A DNA stretch of 64,000 nt from NCBI RefSeq assembly GCF_036320965.1, contig NC_092225.1, positions 74,796,935-74,860,934 of the forward strand. Reading direction: 5' to 3'. The position numbers and the translations under genes are program-made. Below are positions 29,532 to 40,754 of this stretch, piece by piece; the stretch's first letter is position 1, and each line of letters opens with the position of its first letter. This stretch comes from Panulirus ornatus. Lineage: Eukaryota > Arthropoda > Malacostraca > Decapoda > Palinuridae. The notes beneath the pieces were generated by a model, which saw only the letters and a list, made by a program, of their open reading frames with translations, was not told the origin of the DNA and did not search any database.

Positions 29532-29790
29532 TACTGGGGTATAGGGGAGAAAGAATTACTTCCATGGTTTTTCCCTGTGTGTTTAGAAGGCGGACTAAAA
29601 GGGAAGGGAGCGTGGGGGGCTGGAAGGAAAGCCTCCCCTCTTGTTTTTTTTTTTTTTTTTTTTTTCAAAAATGAAGGAACGAGAAGAGGGCCTGGTGAGG
29701 GTATTCCCTAAGGCCCAGTCTACTGTTCTTAAACGCTACTCGCTATCGCGGGAGGAACAATGGCGTATAGTATGAAAAAAATAAAAAAAA
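29532..29790 (+). mobile_element. SINE-B, extra copy
   Basis: SINE-B between two LINE-A tails. No clean counterpart exists in the 54,511-57,650 stretch, where the LINE tail is joined directly to another LINE at 55,097. The T-run is longer (about 22). This may be the true arrangement lost from the clean version. Confidence 0.65.
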
Positions 29791-29796
29791 TATATA

Positions 29797-31484
29797 TTTT
29801 GTTTCTTTTTCTTTTTTATACTTTGTCGCTTCTCTCCGGTTTGCGAGGTAGCGAAGGGACAGACGAAAGAAATGGCCCAACCCCCCCCCCCCTACAATGT
29901 ACTTACACACTCCACACACGCAAATATACATACCTACCCAGCTTTCCATGGTTTACCCCAGAACGCTTCACATGCCTTGTTATCAATCACTGACAGCCGT
30001 CCATCCCATGTATACCACATCGCTAAAATTCACCTCTATTCCTGTGCCCTCCTTTCACCCTCCTTGCATGTTCAGTGCCCCGATCACACAAAATCTTTTT
30101 CACCTCCATCGTTCCACCTCCAATTTGGTCTACCTTTTCCTCGTTCCCTCCACCTCAGCGACACATACTATCCCCCCCCCCCTTCCCCTTGGTCAATCTT
30201 TCCCACTATTCTCTCCATGTGCCAAACGTTTCACAATTACACCCTCTTCTGCTCTTCACACGCTCTTGTTATTTCCACACATCTCTCTCACCCTTAACGG
30301 TTACTTACTCGATCAAACCACCTCAACCCACATGTCTCAAAATCTCATTTCCAGCACATCCATCCTCCTGCGCACAACTCGATCCATAGCCCACGCCTCG
30401 CAACCATACAACATTGTTGGAACCACTATTCCTTCAAACATACCCATTTTTGCTTTCCGAGATAATGTTCTCGACTTCCACACATTTTTCAAGGCTCCCA
30501 AAATTTTCGCCCCCTCCCCCACCCTATGATCCACTTCCGCTTCCATGGTTCCATCCGCTGACAGATCCACTCCCAGATATCTAAAACACTTCACTTCCTC
30601 CAGTTTTTCTCCATTCAAACTCACCTCCCAATTGACTTGACCCTCAACCCTACTGTACCTAATAACCTTGCTCTTATTCACATTTACTCTTAACTTTCTT
30701 CTTCCACACACTTTACCAAACTCAGTCACCAGCTTCTGCAGTTTCTCACATGAATCAGCCACCAGCGCTGTATCATCAGCGAACAACAACTGACTCACTT
30801 CCCAAGCTCTCTCATCCCCAACAGACTTCATACTTGCCCCTCTTTCCAGGACTCTTGCATTTACCTCCCTAACAACGCCCATTCCAAAACAAATTAAAAC
30901 AACAACCCTGAGCATCACACATACCCCTGCAGCAAACCTACATTCACTGAAACCCATCACTTTCCTCTCTTCCTACACGTACATCAAGCCTTACCTTCCT
31001 CGAGAACAAACTTTTCACTGCTTCTAACAACTTGCCTCACTCACCTTATATTCTTAATACCTTCCTCACAGAGATCTATATCAAATCTATTTATGCCTTC
31101 TCCTGATCCTTAAATGCTACATACAAATACATTTGCTTTTCTTACGTATTTCTCTCACTTACATTCTTCAAAGCAAACACCTGATCCACACATCCTCTAC
31201 CCTTCTGAACCGCACTGCTCTTCCCCTATCTGTTGCTCTTGTACATGCTTTCACCTTCTCAATCAATACCTCCCATATAATTTCCCAGAACATACGCAAC
31301 AACTTATTACTCTGTAATTTGAGCACTCACTCTTATCCCCTTGGCCTTTGTACAATGGCACTTTTGCACGCATTCCGCCAATCCTTCAGGTCTCACCATG
31401 AGTTCATACATAATTTAAATAACTCTATACCCTACCAGTCAACAATACAGTCTACCCCTTTTTATAAATTCCACTGCTATACCA
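29797..31484 (-). mobile_element. LINE-A 5'-truncated, with clean island 30,370-30,884
   Basis: Minus-strand LINE-A from tail (29,797) to the [10 protein letters not shown] region before a TA run at 31,485. Most is error-rich, but 30,370-30,884 matches consensus LINE-A exactly (frame 30,337-30,960 open over the FADD box and C-terminal thumb). Head-to-head with the next plus-strand copy across 31,485-31,508, like the reverse complement of 55,097-57,632. Confidence 0.65.
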
Positions 31485-31507
31485 TATATATATATTTATA
31501 TATATAT

Positions 31508-33027
31508 ACAGAGTATAAGTTTGTTGGTATTCCTGGTAATTATATGGGAGGTATTGATTTGAGTAGGGTGAAGGCATGTACAGAGCTTTAAGATTGGGGG
31601 AAAGAGCAGTGTGGTTTCAGAGTGGTAGTGGATGTTGAGGATCAGGTGTTTGCTTGAGAATGTATGTGAGAAAATACTTCAGAACCGCAAATGGATTTGG
31701 ATGTAGCATTTATGGATCTGGAGAAGGCATATGATAGAGTTTGATTCGGATGCTCTGTGGAAGGTATTAAGAAGTACTTTGGTGTGGAGGAGGAAGTTGT
31801 TAAGAAGCAGTGAAAAAGATGTTTTATCGAGGATGTAAGGAATCGTGTTACGTGTAGGAAGAGAGGAACGTGATGGTTCTCAGTGAATGTAGGTTTGCGG
31901 CAGGGGTGTGTGATGTCTCCATGGTTGTTTAATTTGTTTATGGATGGGGTTGTTAGGGAGGTAAATGCAAGAGTCTGGAAAGAGGGGCAAGTATGAAGTC
32001 TGTTGGGGATGAGAGAGCTTGGGAAGTGAGTCAGTTGTTGTTCGCTGATGATACAGCGCTGGTGGCTGATTCATGTGAGAAACTGCAGAAGCTGGTGACT
32101 GAGTTTGGTAAAGTGTGTGGAAGAAGAAAGTTAAGAGTAAATGTGAATAAGAGCAAGGTTATTAGGTACAGTAGGGTTGAGGGTCAAGTCAATTGGGAGG
32201 TGAGTTTGAATGGAGAAAAACTGGAGGAAGTGAAGTGTTTTAGATATCTGGGAGTGGATCTGTCAGCGGATGGAACCATGGAAGCGGAAGTGGATCATAG
32301 GGTGGGGGAGGGGGCGAAAATTTTGGGAGCCTTGAAAAATGTGTGGAAGTCGAGAACATTATCTCGGAAAGCAAAAATGGGTATGTTTGAAGGAATAGTG
32401 GTTCCAACAATGTTGTATGGTTGCGAGGCGTGGGCTATGGATAGAGTTGTGCGCAGGAGGATGGATGTGCTGGAAATGAGATGTTTGAGGACAATGTGTG
32501 GTGTGAGGTGGTTTGATCGAGTAAGTAACGTAAGGGTAAGAGAGATGTGTGGAAATAAAAAGAGCGTGGTTGAGAGAGCAGAAGAGGGTGTTTTGAAATG
32601 GTTTGGGCACATGGAGAGAATGAGTGAGGAAAGATTGACCAAGAGGATATATGTGTCGGAGGTGGAGGGAACGAGGAGAAGAGGGAGACCAAATTGGAGG
32701 TGGAAAGATGGAGTGAAAAAGATTTTGTGTGATCGGGGCCTGAACATGCAGGAGGGTGAAAGGAGGGCAAGGAATAGAGTGAATTGGAGCGATGTGGTAT
32801 ACAGGGGTTGACGTGCTGTCAGTGGATTGAATCAAGGCATGTGAGGGTACCTGGGGAGGGACCATGAACGCTCGTGTAGGTATGGTATACCAGTGTGTGG
32901 ACATGTGTATGTACATGTGTATGGGGGGGGGGGGTTGGGCCATTTCTTCGTCAGTTTCCTTGCGCTACCTCGCGACGGCGGGAGACAGGACCAAAGTATA
33001 AAAAAAAAACAAAAAAAAAAAAAACAA
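31508..33027 (+). mobile_element. LINE-A plus strand, with clean island 31,878-32,845
   Basis: Begins at the [11 protein letters not shown] region and runs to the 3' tail. The first ~370 bp are error-rich. 31,878-32,845 is clean, and 31,993-32,811 keeps an uninterrupted 272-codon frame from [12 protein letters not shown], which includes the FADD box, to the normal stop. After 32,845 it is error-rich again. The equivalent plus-strand copies at 9,261 and 47,037 have a frameshift that the island lacks. Confidence 0.65.
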
Positions 33028-33098
33028 ATATATATTTATTATAAAATATAGAATATAATATTTATATATATATATATATATAATTATATATATCTATA

Positions 33099-33878
33099 GT
33101 TGATTGCCTTAAGTAATGAAAGGTAAAAGATATGTGTGGTAATAAAAAGCGTGTTGAGAGAGTAGAAGTGGCTTTGATGAAAATAATTTGGACTGTGAGG
33201 ATGAGTAAGGAGGTTTAACAAAGAGGATTTATGTGTCAAAGATGGATAGGAACGAGGAGAAGTGGGAGGACCAAAATGGAGGTTGGGAAAGATGGAGTGA
33301 AAAGGATTTTGAGTTATCGGGGCGCTGAAACATGCAGGAGGGTGAAAGGCGTGCAGGAATAGAGTGAAGTGGATCGATGGGGTATACTTGGGGTCGACAT
33401 TTGGTGTTCAATGATTGAACCAGGGCATGTGAGCGTGTGGGGGGTAACATGGAAAGTTCTGTGGTGGCCTGGATGTGGAAGGGAGCTGGTGGTTTCGATG
33501 CATTATTACATGACAGTAGAGACATGAGTGGTGAACGCAAGAGGGCCTTTGTTGTCTTTCCTAGCACTACCTCACACACTTGACGGGGGAAGGATGTTGA
33601 TATTCCATGAGTGGCGGCGCACCCGGTGTGGGTGGCGAGATATGATATAAAGGCAGACAAGTATGATTATGTACATGCGGTATATATGTATATGTCTGTG
33701 TGTGTGAATATATTGTGTGCGTTGAGATGTATAGGTGTGTATGTGTGGTGTGTGTGGACGTGTGTGTGTAAGCATGTGTGTGTGGGTGGGTTGGGGCCCA
33801 TTCTTTCATCTGTTTCCTTGCACTGCCTCGCTGCGCGGGGGACAGGACAGAGCAAAATGAATAAATAGATAAATATTA
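33099..33878 (+). mobile_element. Older LINE-A relative with long 3' UTR, error-rich
   Basis: Noisy equivalent of 10,726-11,477; preceded by degraded TA at 33,027-33,098. Confidence 0.65.
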
Positions 33879-33879
33879 T

Positions 33880-34117
33880 AGGGGAGAGAAAAGAATCTTC
33901 CCAACGTTTCCCTGCATTTCGTAGAAGGCGACTAAACAGGGAAGGGAGGCGGGGGGCTGGAAATCCTCCTCCATTTTTTTTTTAATTTCTCCAAAAGACG
34001 GAAAAAAGAGAAGGTGGGGCATATGAGGAAATTCCCTCAAAGGCCAGTCCTCTGTTCTTAAACGCTACTCGCTAATGCGGGAAATGGCGAATAGTATGAA
34101 AGAAAAAAAAAAAAAAT
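33880..34117 (+). mobile_element. SINE-B, error-rich
   Basis: Equivalent of 11,487-11,717; degraded TA at 34,118-34,226. Confidence 0.65.
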
Positions 34118-34225
34118 CCATATATAATATATATATTATATTATATATATATATATATTATATATAATTATATATATATAATATATATATTATATATATA
34201 TAATTATATATATTATATATATATA

Positions 34226-34460
34226 TTCCATGGGGAATGGTGAGAAGAATACTTCCCATGTATTCCTGCATGTCTAGAAGGCGACAAATGGGGAGGAGCG
34301 GGGGGGCTGGAATCCTCCCCCTATTGTTTTTTTTAATTTTCCAAAAAAGAAGGAACAGAGAAGGGGGCCTGGTGGGATATTCCCTCAGAGGCCAGTCCTT
34401 CTGTTCGTAACGCGGCTACTTGCTAATGGGGAAAAAATGGCGAATAGTTTGAGAGAAAAT
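34226..34460 (+). mobile_element. SINE-B, error-rich
   Basis: Equivalent of 11,760-11,989; TA-rich 34,461-34,536 follows. Confidence 0.65.
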
Positions 34461-34466
34461 CTATAT

Positions 34467-34517
<51 letters not shown>

Positions 34518-34536
34518 TATCTTATATATATATATA

Positions 34537-35687
34537 TTTTTTTTTGTGCTTTGTCGCTGTCTCCCGTGTTTGCGAGGTAGCGCAAGGAAACAGACGAAAT
34601 AAATGGCCAACCCACCCCCATACACATGTATATAAATACGTCACACACACACAAATATACATACCTACACAGCTTTCCATGGTTTACCCTGAGCTGCACA
34701 TCCTGATTCAAACCAATTGACCAGGGCAACATCAACCCCTGATACCACATCGATCCAATTCACTCTATTCCTTGCCCTCTTTCACCCTCCTGCATTTCAG
34801 GACCCGATCACACAAAATATTTTTCACTCCATCTTTCACTCCAATTTGGGATCTCCATTTCTTTCGTTCTCGCCACCTCCGACACTTTTATCTCTTGGTC
34901 ATCTTTTCTCACTCTTTCTCTCCATTTGCCCAAACATTTTCTAAAAACCCTCTTCTGCTCTCGTCAATCACGTCTTTTTATTTCCCCCACACAATCTCTC
35001 TTACCCTTACGTTACTTACTCGGATCAAACCACCTCACACCACCATTGTCCTCAAACTATATTCATTTCCAGCACATCCATCTTCCTGCGCACACTCTAT
35101 CCATAGCCCACGCCTCGCAACACTACAAACAAATTTGGGGTTTGGAAACCACTATTCCTTCAAACATACCATTTTTGCTTTCTGATGGATATGTTTCTAG
35201 ACTTCCACACATTCTTCAGCCCCCAGAATTTTAGCCCCCCTCCCCCACCCTATGATCCACTTCCAGCTTCCATGGTTCATCACTGCCAGGTTCACTCCCA
35301 GATATCTAAAACATTCACTTCCTCAGTTTTTCTCCCATTAAACTTACCTCCAATTGACTTGACCTCAACCCTACTGTACCTAATAACCTTGCTTTATTCC
35401 CACATTTACTCTCTTAACTTTCTTCTTTCCACACACTATACAAACTCAGTCACCAGCTTCTGCAGTTTCTCATATGAATCAGCCACCAGCGCTGTTCATC
35501 AGCGAACAACAACTGACTCACTTCCCAAGCTCTTCTCATCCCCAACAGACTTCATACTTGCCCCTTCTTTCCAAAACTCTTGCATTCACCTCCCTAACAA
35601 CCCATACATAAACAAATTAAACAAAACCATGGAGACATCACAAACCCCTTGCGCAACTACATTCACTGAGAACCAATCATCTTTCCT
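34537..35687 (-). mobile_element. LINE-A 5'-truncated copy, error-rich
   Basis: Equivalent of 12,046-13,186; TA-rich 35,688-35,799 follows. Confidence 0.65.
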
Positions 35688-35752
35688 ATATATATATATA
35701 TAGCTATATATATTATATATATATATATAATATATATAAGATATATATATAT

Positions 35753-35784
<32 letters not shown>

Positions 35785-35799
35785 TTATATTATATATAT

Positions 35800-36042
35800 T
35801 ATCCCTGGGGATAGGGGTGAAAGAATATTCCCATGTATTCCCCTGCTTGTGTAGAAGGCGACTAAAAGGGGAAGGAGATCGTGGGGCTGCAAATCTCCCT
35901 ATCGTTTTTTTTTTTAATTTTCAAAGAAGGAACAGAGAAGGGGGCAGGTGAGGATATTCCCCTCCCCCCTTCCCCCCAAAGGCCCTGTCTCTGTTCGTAC
36001 GCTACCTCGCTACGCCGAAAATGGAAAAAATAGTTTGAAAGA
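35800..36042 (+). mobile_element. SINE-B, error-rich
   Basis: Equivalent of 13,294-13,526, with a C-rich insertion at about 35,958-35,978. TA-rich 36,043-36,114 follows. Confidence 0.65.
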
Positions 36043-36061
36043 ATATTTATATTATATATAA

Positions 36062-36114
<53 letters not shown>

Positions 36115-39100
36115 TTTTTTTTTTTTATACTTGCGCTGTTCTCCCGTGTTTGCGATGTGGTGAGCGCAAGAAAAACGAGACGACAAGAAATGGCCCAACC
36201 CCCCCCATTAACACATGTACTTATACATCGTCCACACACAACAAATATACATACTACTCAGCTGTCATGGTTTACCCCAGACGCTTCACGTGCCTGATTC
36301 AATCACCGACAGCAGTCAAACCCGGTCTCCCAAACACTCCAATTCACTCTATTCCTTGCCCTCCTTTCACCCTCCTGCATGTTCAGGCCCCGATCACACA
36401 AAATCTTTTTCACTCCATCTTTCCACCTCCAATTTGGTCTCCCTCTTCTCCTCGTTCCCTCCACCTCCGACACATATATCCTCTTGGTCAATCTTTCCTC
36501 ACTCATTCTCTCCATGTGCCCCAAACCACTTCAAAACACCCTCTTCTGCTCTCTCAACCACGCTCTTTTTATTTCCACACATCTCTCTTACCCTTACGTT
36601 ACTCACTCGATCAAACCACCTCACACCACACATTGTCCTCAAACATCTCATTTCCAGCACATCCATCCTCCTGCGCACAACTCTATCCATAGCCCACGCC
36701 TCGCAACCATACAACATTGTTGGAACCACTATTCCTTCAAACATACCCATTTTTGCTTTCCGAGATAATGTTCTCGACTTCCACACATTCTTCAAGGCCC
36801 CCAGAATTTTCGCCCCCTCCCCCACCCTATGATCCACTTCCGCTTCCATGGTTCCATCCGCTGCCAGATCCACTCCCAGATATCTAAAACACTTCACTTC
36901 CTCCAGTTTTTCTCCATTCAAACTCACCTCCCAATTGACTTGACCCTCAACCCTACTGTACCTAATAACCTTGCTCTTATTCACATTTACTCTTAACTTT
37001 CTTCTTCCACACACTTTACCAAACTCAGTCACCAGCTTCTGCAGTTTCTCACATGAATCAGCCACCAGCGCTGTATCATCAGCGAACAACAACTGACTCA
37101 CTTCCCAAGCTCTCTCATCCCCAACAGACTTCATACTTGCCCCCTCTTTCCAAAACTCTTGCATTTACCTCCCTAACAACCCCATCCATAAACAAATTAA
37201 ACAACCATGGAGACATCACACACCCCTGCCGCAAACCTACATTCACTGAGAACCAATCACTTTCCTCTCTTCCTACACGTACACATGCCTTACATCCTCG
37301 ATAAAAACTTTTCACTGCTTCTAACAACTTTCCTCCCACACCATATATTCTTAATACCTTCCACAGAGCATCTCTATCAACTCTATCATATGCCTTCTCC
37401 AGATCCATAAATGCTACATACAAATCCATTTGCTTTTCTAAGTATTTCTCACATACATTCTTCAAAGCAAACACCTGATCCACACATCCTCTACCACTTC
37501 TGAAACCACACTGCTCTTCCCCAATCTGATGCTCTGTACATGCCTTCACCCTCTCAATCAATACCCTCCCATATAATTTACCAGGAATACTCAACAAACT
37601 TATACCTCTGTAATTTGAGCACTCACTCTTATCCCCTTTGCCTTTGTACAATGGCACTATGCACGCATTCCGCCAATCCTCAGGCACCTCACCATGAGTC
37701 ATACATACATTAAATAACCTTACCAACCAGTCAACAATACAGTCACCCCCTTTTTTAATAAATTCCACTGCAATACCATCCAAACCTGCTGCCTTGCCGG
37801 CTTTCATCTTCCGCAAAGCTTTTACTACCTCTTCTCTGTTTACCAAATCATTTTCCCTAACCCTCTCACTTTGCACACCACCTCGACCAAAACACCCTAT
37901 ATCTGCCACTCTATCATCAAACACATTCAACAAACCTTCAAAATACTCACTCCATCTCCTTCTCACATCACCACTACTTGTTATCACCTCCCCATTTGCG
38001 CCCTTCACTGAAGTTCCCATTTGCTCCCTTGTCTTACGCACTTTATTTACCTCCTTCCAGAACATCTTTTTATTCTCCCTAAAATTTAATGATACTCTCT
38101 CACCCCAACTCTCATTTGCCCTTTTTTTCACCTCTTGCACCTTTCTCTTGACCTCCTGTCTCTTTCTTTTATACATCTCCCACTCAATTGCATTTTTTCC
38201 CTGCAAAAATCGTCCAAATGCCTCTCTCTTCTCTTTCACTAATACTCTTACTTCTTCATCCCACCACTCACTACCCTTTCTAATCAACCCACCTCCCACT
38301 CTTCTCATGCCACAAGCATCTTTTGCGCAATCCATCACTGATTCCCTAAATACATCCCATTCCTCCCCCACTCCCCTTGCTTCCATTGTTCGCACTTTTT
38401 CCATCTCTGTATCAGTCTTTCATCCTGGTACGTCCTCCACAGGTCTCATTCTTCAAGGTCACATACTCTCACCACCCTCTTCACCCCAACATATCACTCT
38501 TCTTTTCTGAAAACCCATACAAATCTTCACCTTAGCCTCCACAAGATATGATAAGACATCACTCCTAGTTGCACCTCTCAGAACAATAACATTCCAAAGT
38601 CTCTCTTCGGCCGCCTGTCAATTAAAACACGTAATCCAATAACGCTCTTGGCCATCTCTCCTACTTACATAAGTTATACTTATTAATATCTCGCTTTTAA
38701 ACCAGGTATTCCCAATTCATCAGTCCTTTTTCAGCACATAAATCTACAAGCTCTGTCACCATTTCCATTTACAACACTGAACACCCCATTATACCAATTA
38801 TTCCCTCAACTGCCACATTACTCCCTTTGCATTCCCAAATCACCCATCACACTTTAACCGGTCTCGTGCATCAAAACCACTAACACACCTCATTCAGCTG
38901 CCTCCAAAATCACTTGCATCTCTTGATTCTTTCTTCTCATGCCCAGGTGCAATAATGCTCTATAATCACCCACCCTCTTCTTCAAACTTTCAGTTTTACC
39001 ATATTAATCGGAATTAACTTTCTTACACTCTATCACATACTCCACAAACTCTGTTTCAGGCGTATGCTATACTCCTTACCCTTGCTCTTGTCCTCTCACT

Positions 39101-39278
39101 AACCCCTGACTTTACTCCCCAGACATTCCCAACCCACTCTTCCCCTTACCCTTGAGCTTCGTTTCACGAGAGCCAAAACATCCAGGTTCCTTTCCTAAAA
39201 CATACTACCTATCTCTCCTTTTTTACATCTTGGTTACTTCCACACACATTTAGTGCACCACTCTGAGCCTTCGAGGAA
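36115..39278 (-). mobile_element. LINE-A near full length, with clean island 36,338-38,390
   Basis: Minus-strand LINE-A from tail to 5' end. The tail and the endonuclease part are error-rich. 36,338-38,390 (C-terminus, RT and linker) is clean, with only two extra C bases, near 36,521 and 37,141, splitting the frame into 36,303-36,524, 36,499-37,164 and 37,115-38,404. Within the island the diagnostics of the positional counterparts (13,591 and 51,346 copies) are replaced by those of the 43,914-45,860 copy. Confidence 0.7.
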
Positions 39279-39300
39279 AATTCCTTCATATTCCTTCATA

Positions 39301-40181
39301 TGAGGAAAAGGGGTTCCAACATGTTGTATGGTTGCGAGGCCGTGGGCTATGGTTAGAGTGTGCGCAGGAGGATGGATGTGCTGGATAATGAGATGTTTTG
39401 AGGAAAATGTGTGGTGTGAGGTGGTTTGATCGAGTGTAAGTAAGTTAAGGGTAGGAGAGATGTATGAGGAATAAAAGAGCGTGGTTGTGAGAGCAGAGAG
39501 GGTGTTTTGAAGTGGTTTGGGCACATGAAGAGAATGAGTGAGGAAAGATTGACCAAGAGGATATATGTGTCGAGGTGTGAGATGGAACGAGGAGAAGAGG
39601 AGACCAAAATGGAGGTGTTAAGATGGAGTGAAAAAGATTTTGTGTGATCGGGGCTGAACATGCAGGAGGGTGAGGAGGAGGCAAGGAAAAGGAGTGAGTG
39701 GAGCGATGCAGACGGTTGGATATAACCTGGGGTTGACGTGCTTCAGTGGATTGAAACAAGGCATGTGGAGAGCGGTCTGGGTAAACCATGGAAAGTGTGT
39801 GGTGCCTGGAAGTTGAGAAGGAGCTGTGGTTTCGGTGCAATATTACATGACAGCTAGAACTGAGTGTGAACGTAATTGGGCCATTGGTGTCTTCCTAGCA
39901 CTACGATGCACACATGAGGGGGGAGGGGGTTGTTATTCCATTTGTGGCGAGGTGGCGTGGGAAAAATAAAGGCAGAACATTATGAAAGTATGTACATGTG
40001 AATCAATGTATATGTCTGTGTTTATATATATGTGTACATTGAATGTATAGTAGTGTATATCTCATGTGTGAACGTGAATTTATATACATGTGTATTGGTG
40101 GGTTGGGCCATTCTATTCCGTCTGTTTCCTTGCGCTACCTCGCTAATGCAGGAGACAGCGACAAACAAAATAAAAAAAAAA
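39301..40181 (+). mobile_element. LINE-A C-terminal end with long 3' UTR, error-rich
   Basis: C-terminal coding region (39,301-39,690), then long-form 3' UTR and the tail CTCGCTAATGCAGG ... ACAAACAAAATAAAA. Its last part equals 1-355, so it shows what lies just upstream of the window start in that pass. Confidence 0.65.
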
Positions 40182-40711
40182 TACCGAGCTTTAAAGTTTT
40201 TAACTTTGGTTGTCTGAACAGTAAACTTCAAATGTAATATTAGCTTACAATTGCATCACTCGGTTTGAGTAAGGTGGGCAACACTAAAATCGTATTTACG
40301 AATTATTCACCTTTGCACGTCGTGTGACAACATGGGGGGGCCCCCCCCCCCCCCACATTTGTCATATCAAGAAATCAATGGCATAAGAGACTAAGAATGT
40401 TGTCTCGGTGTCCTAGCAGTTCCTTTTCAGAGGAAGGTCAGGCCCGCATGAATCAGAAGCAGACACTTCGACCAGCAATTGAAATTGTGATCGAAAATAC
40501 CATCTGGTTACAAATAATTTGTTTCATTTTTCATTATATCATCTGTAGAAACGGAAAATGCTTGTGAATAGTCCAAGTTAAAAACATTGAAGCCAGCATC
40601 TCAGAAAACTAACTATTTAGCAATTTTTGGTATTCTTGAAAAGTGTTTGCTATGGCGTGTCCCTTTCTACTGTCAAATTTTGTACATTCGTTATTTTTTA
40701 AAAACACCCTG
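40182..40711 (+). mobile_element. Mariner-like remnant, error-rich copy
   Basis: Equivalent of 356-864. A run of 7 G followed by 14 C (40,334-40,354) replaces a single position just after the ATG. It ends ACACCCTGTAA before TA-rich 40,712-40,754. Confidence 0.5.
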
Positions 40712-40754
40712 TAATATATAAATATTATATAAATAATAATATATATAATAAATA

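Noticed and set aside
15413..30370. Treating the noisy copies as an ancient, independently decayed repeat layer
   Set aside because: They share copy-specific diagnostics with clean passes, have sharp borders and mainly one-base indels, so age is a poor explanation.
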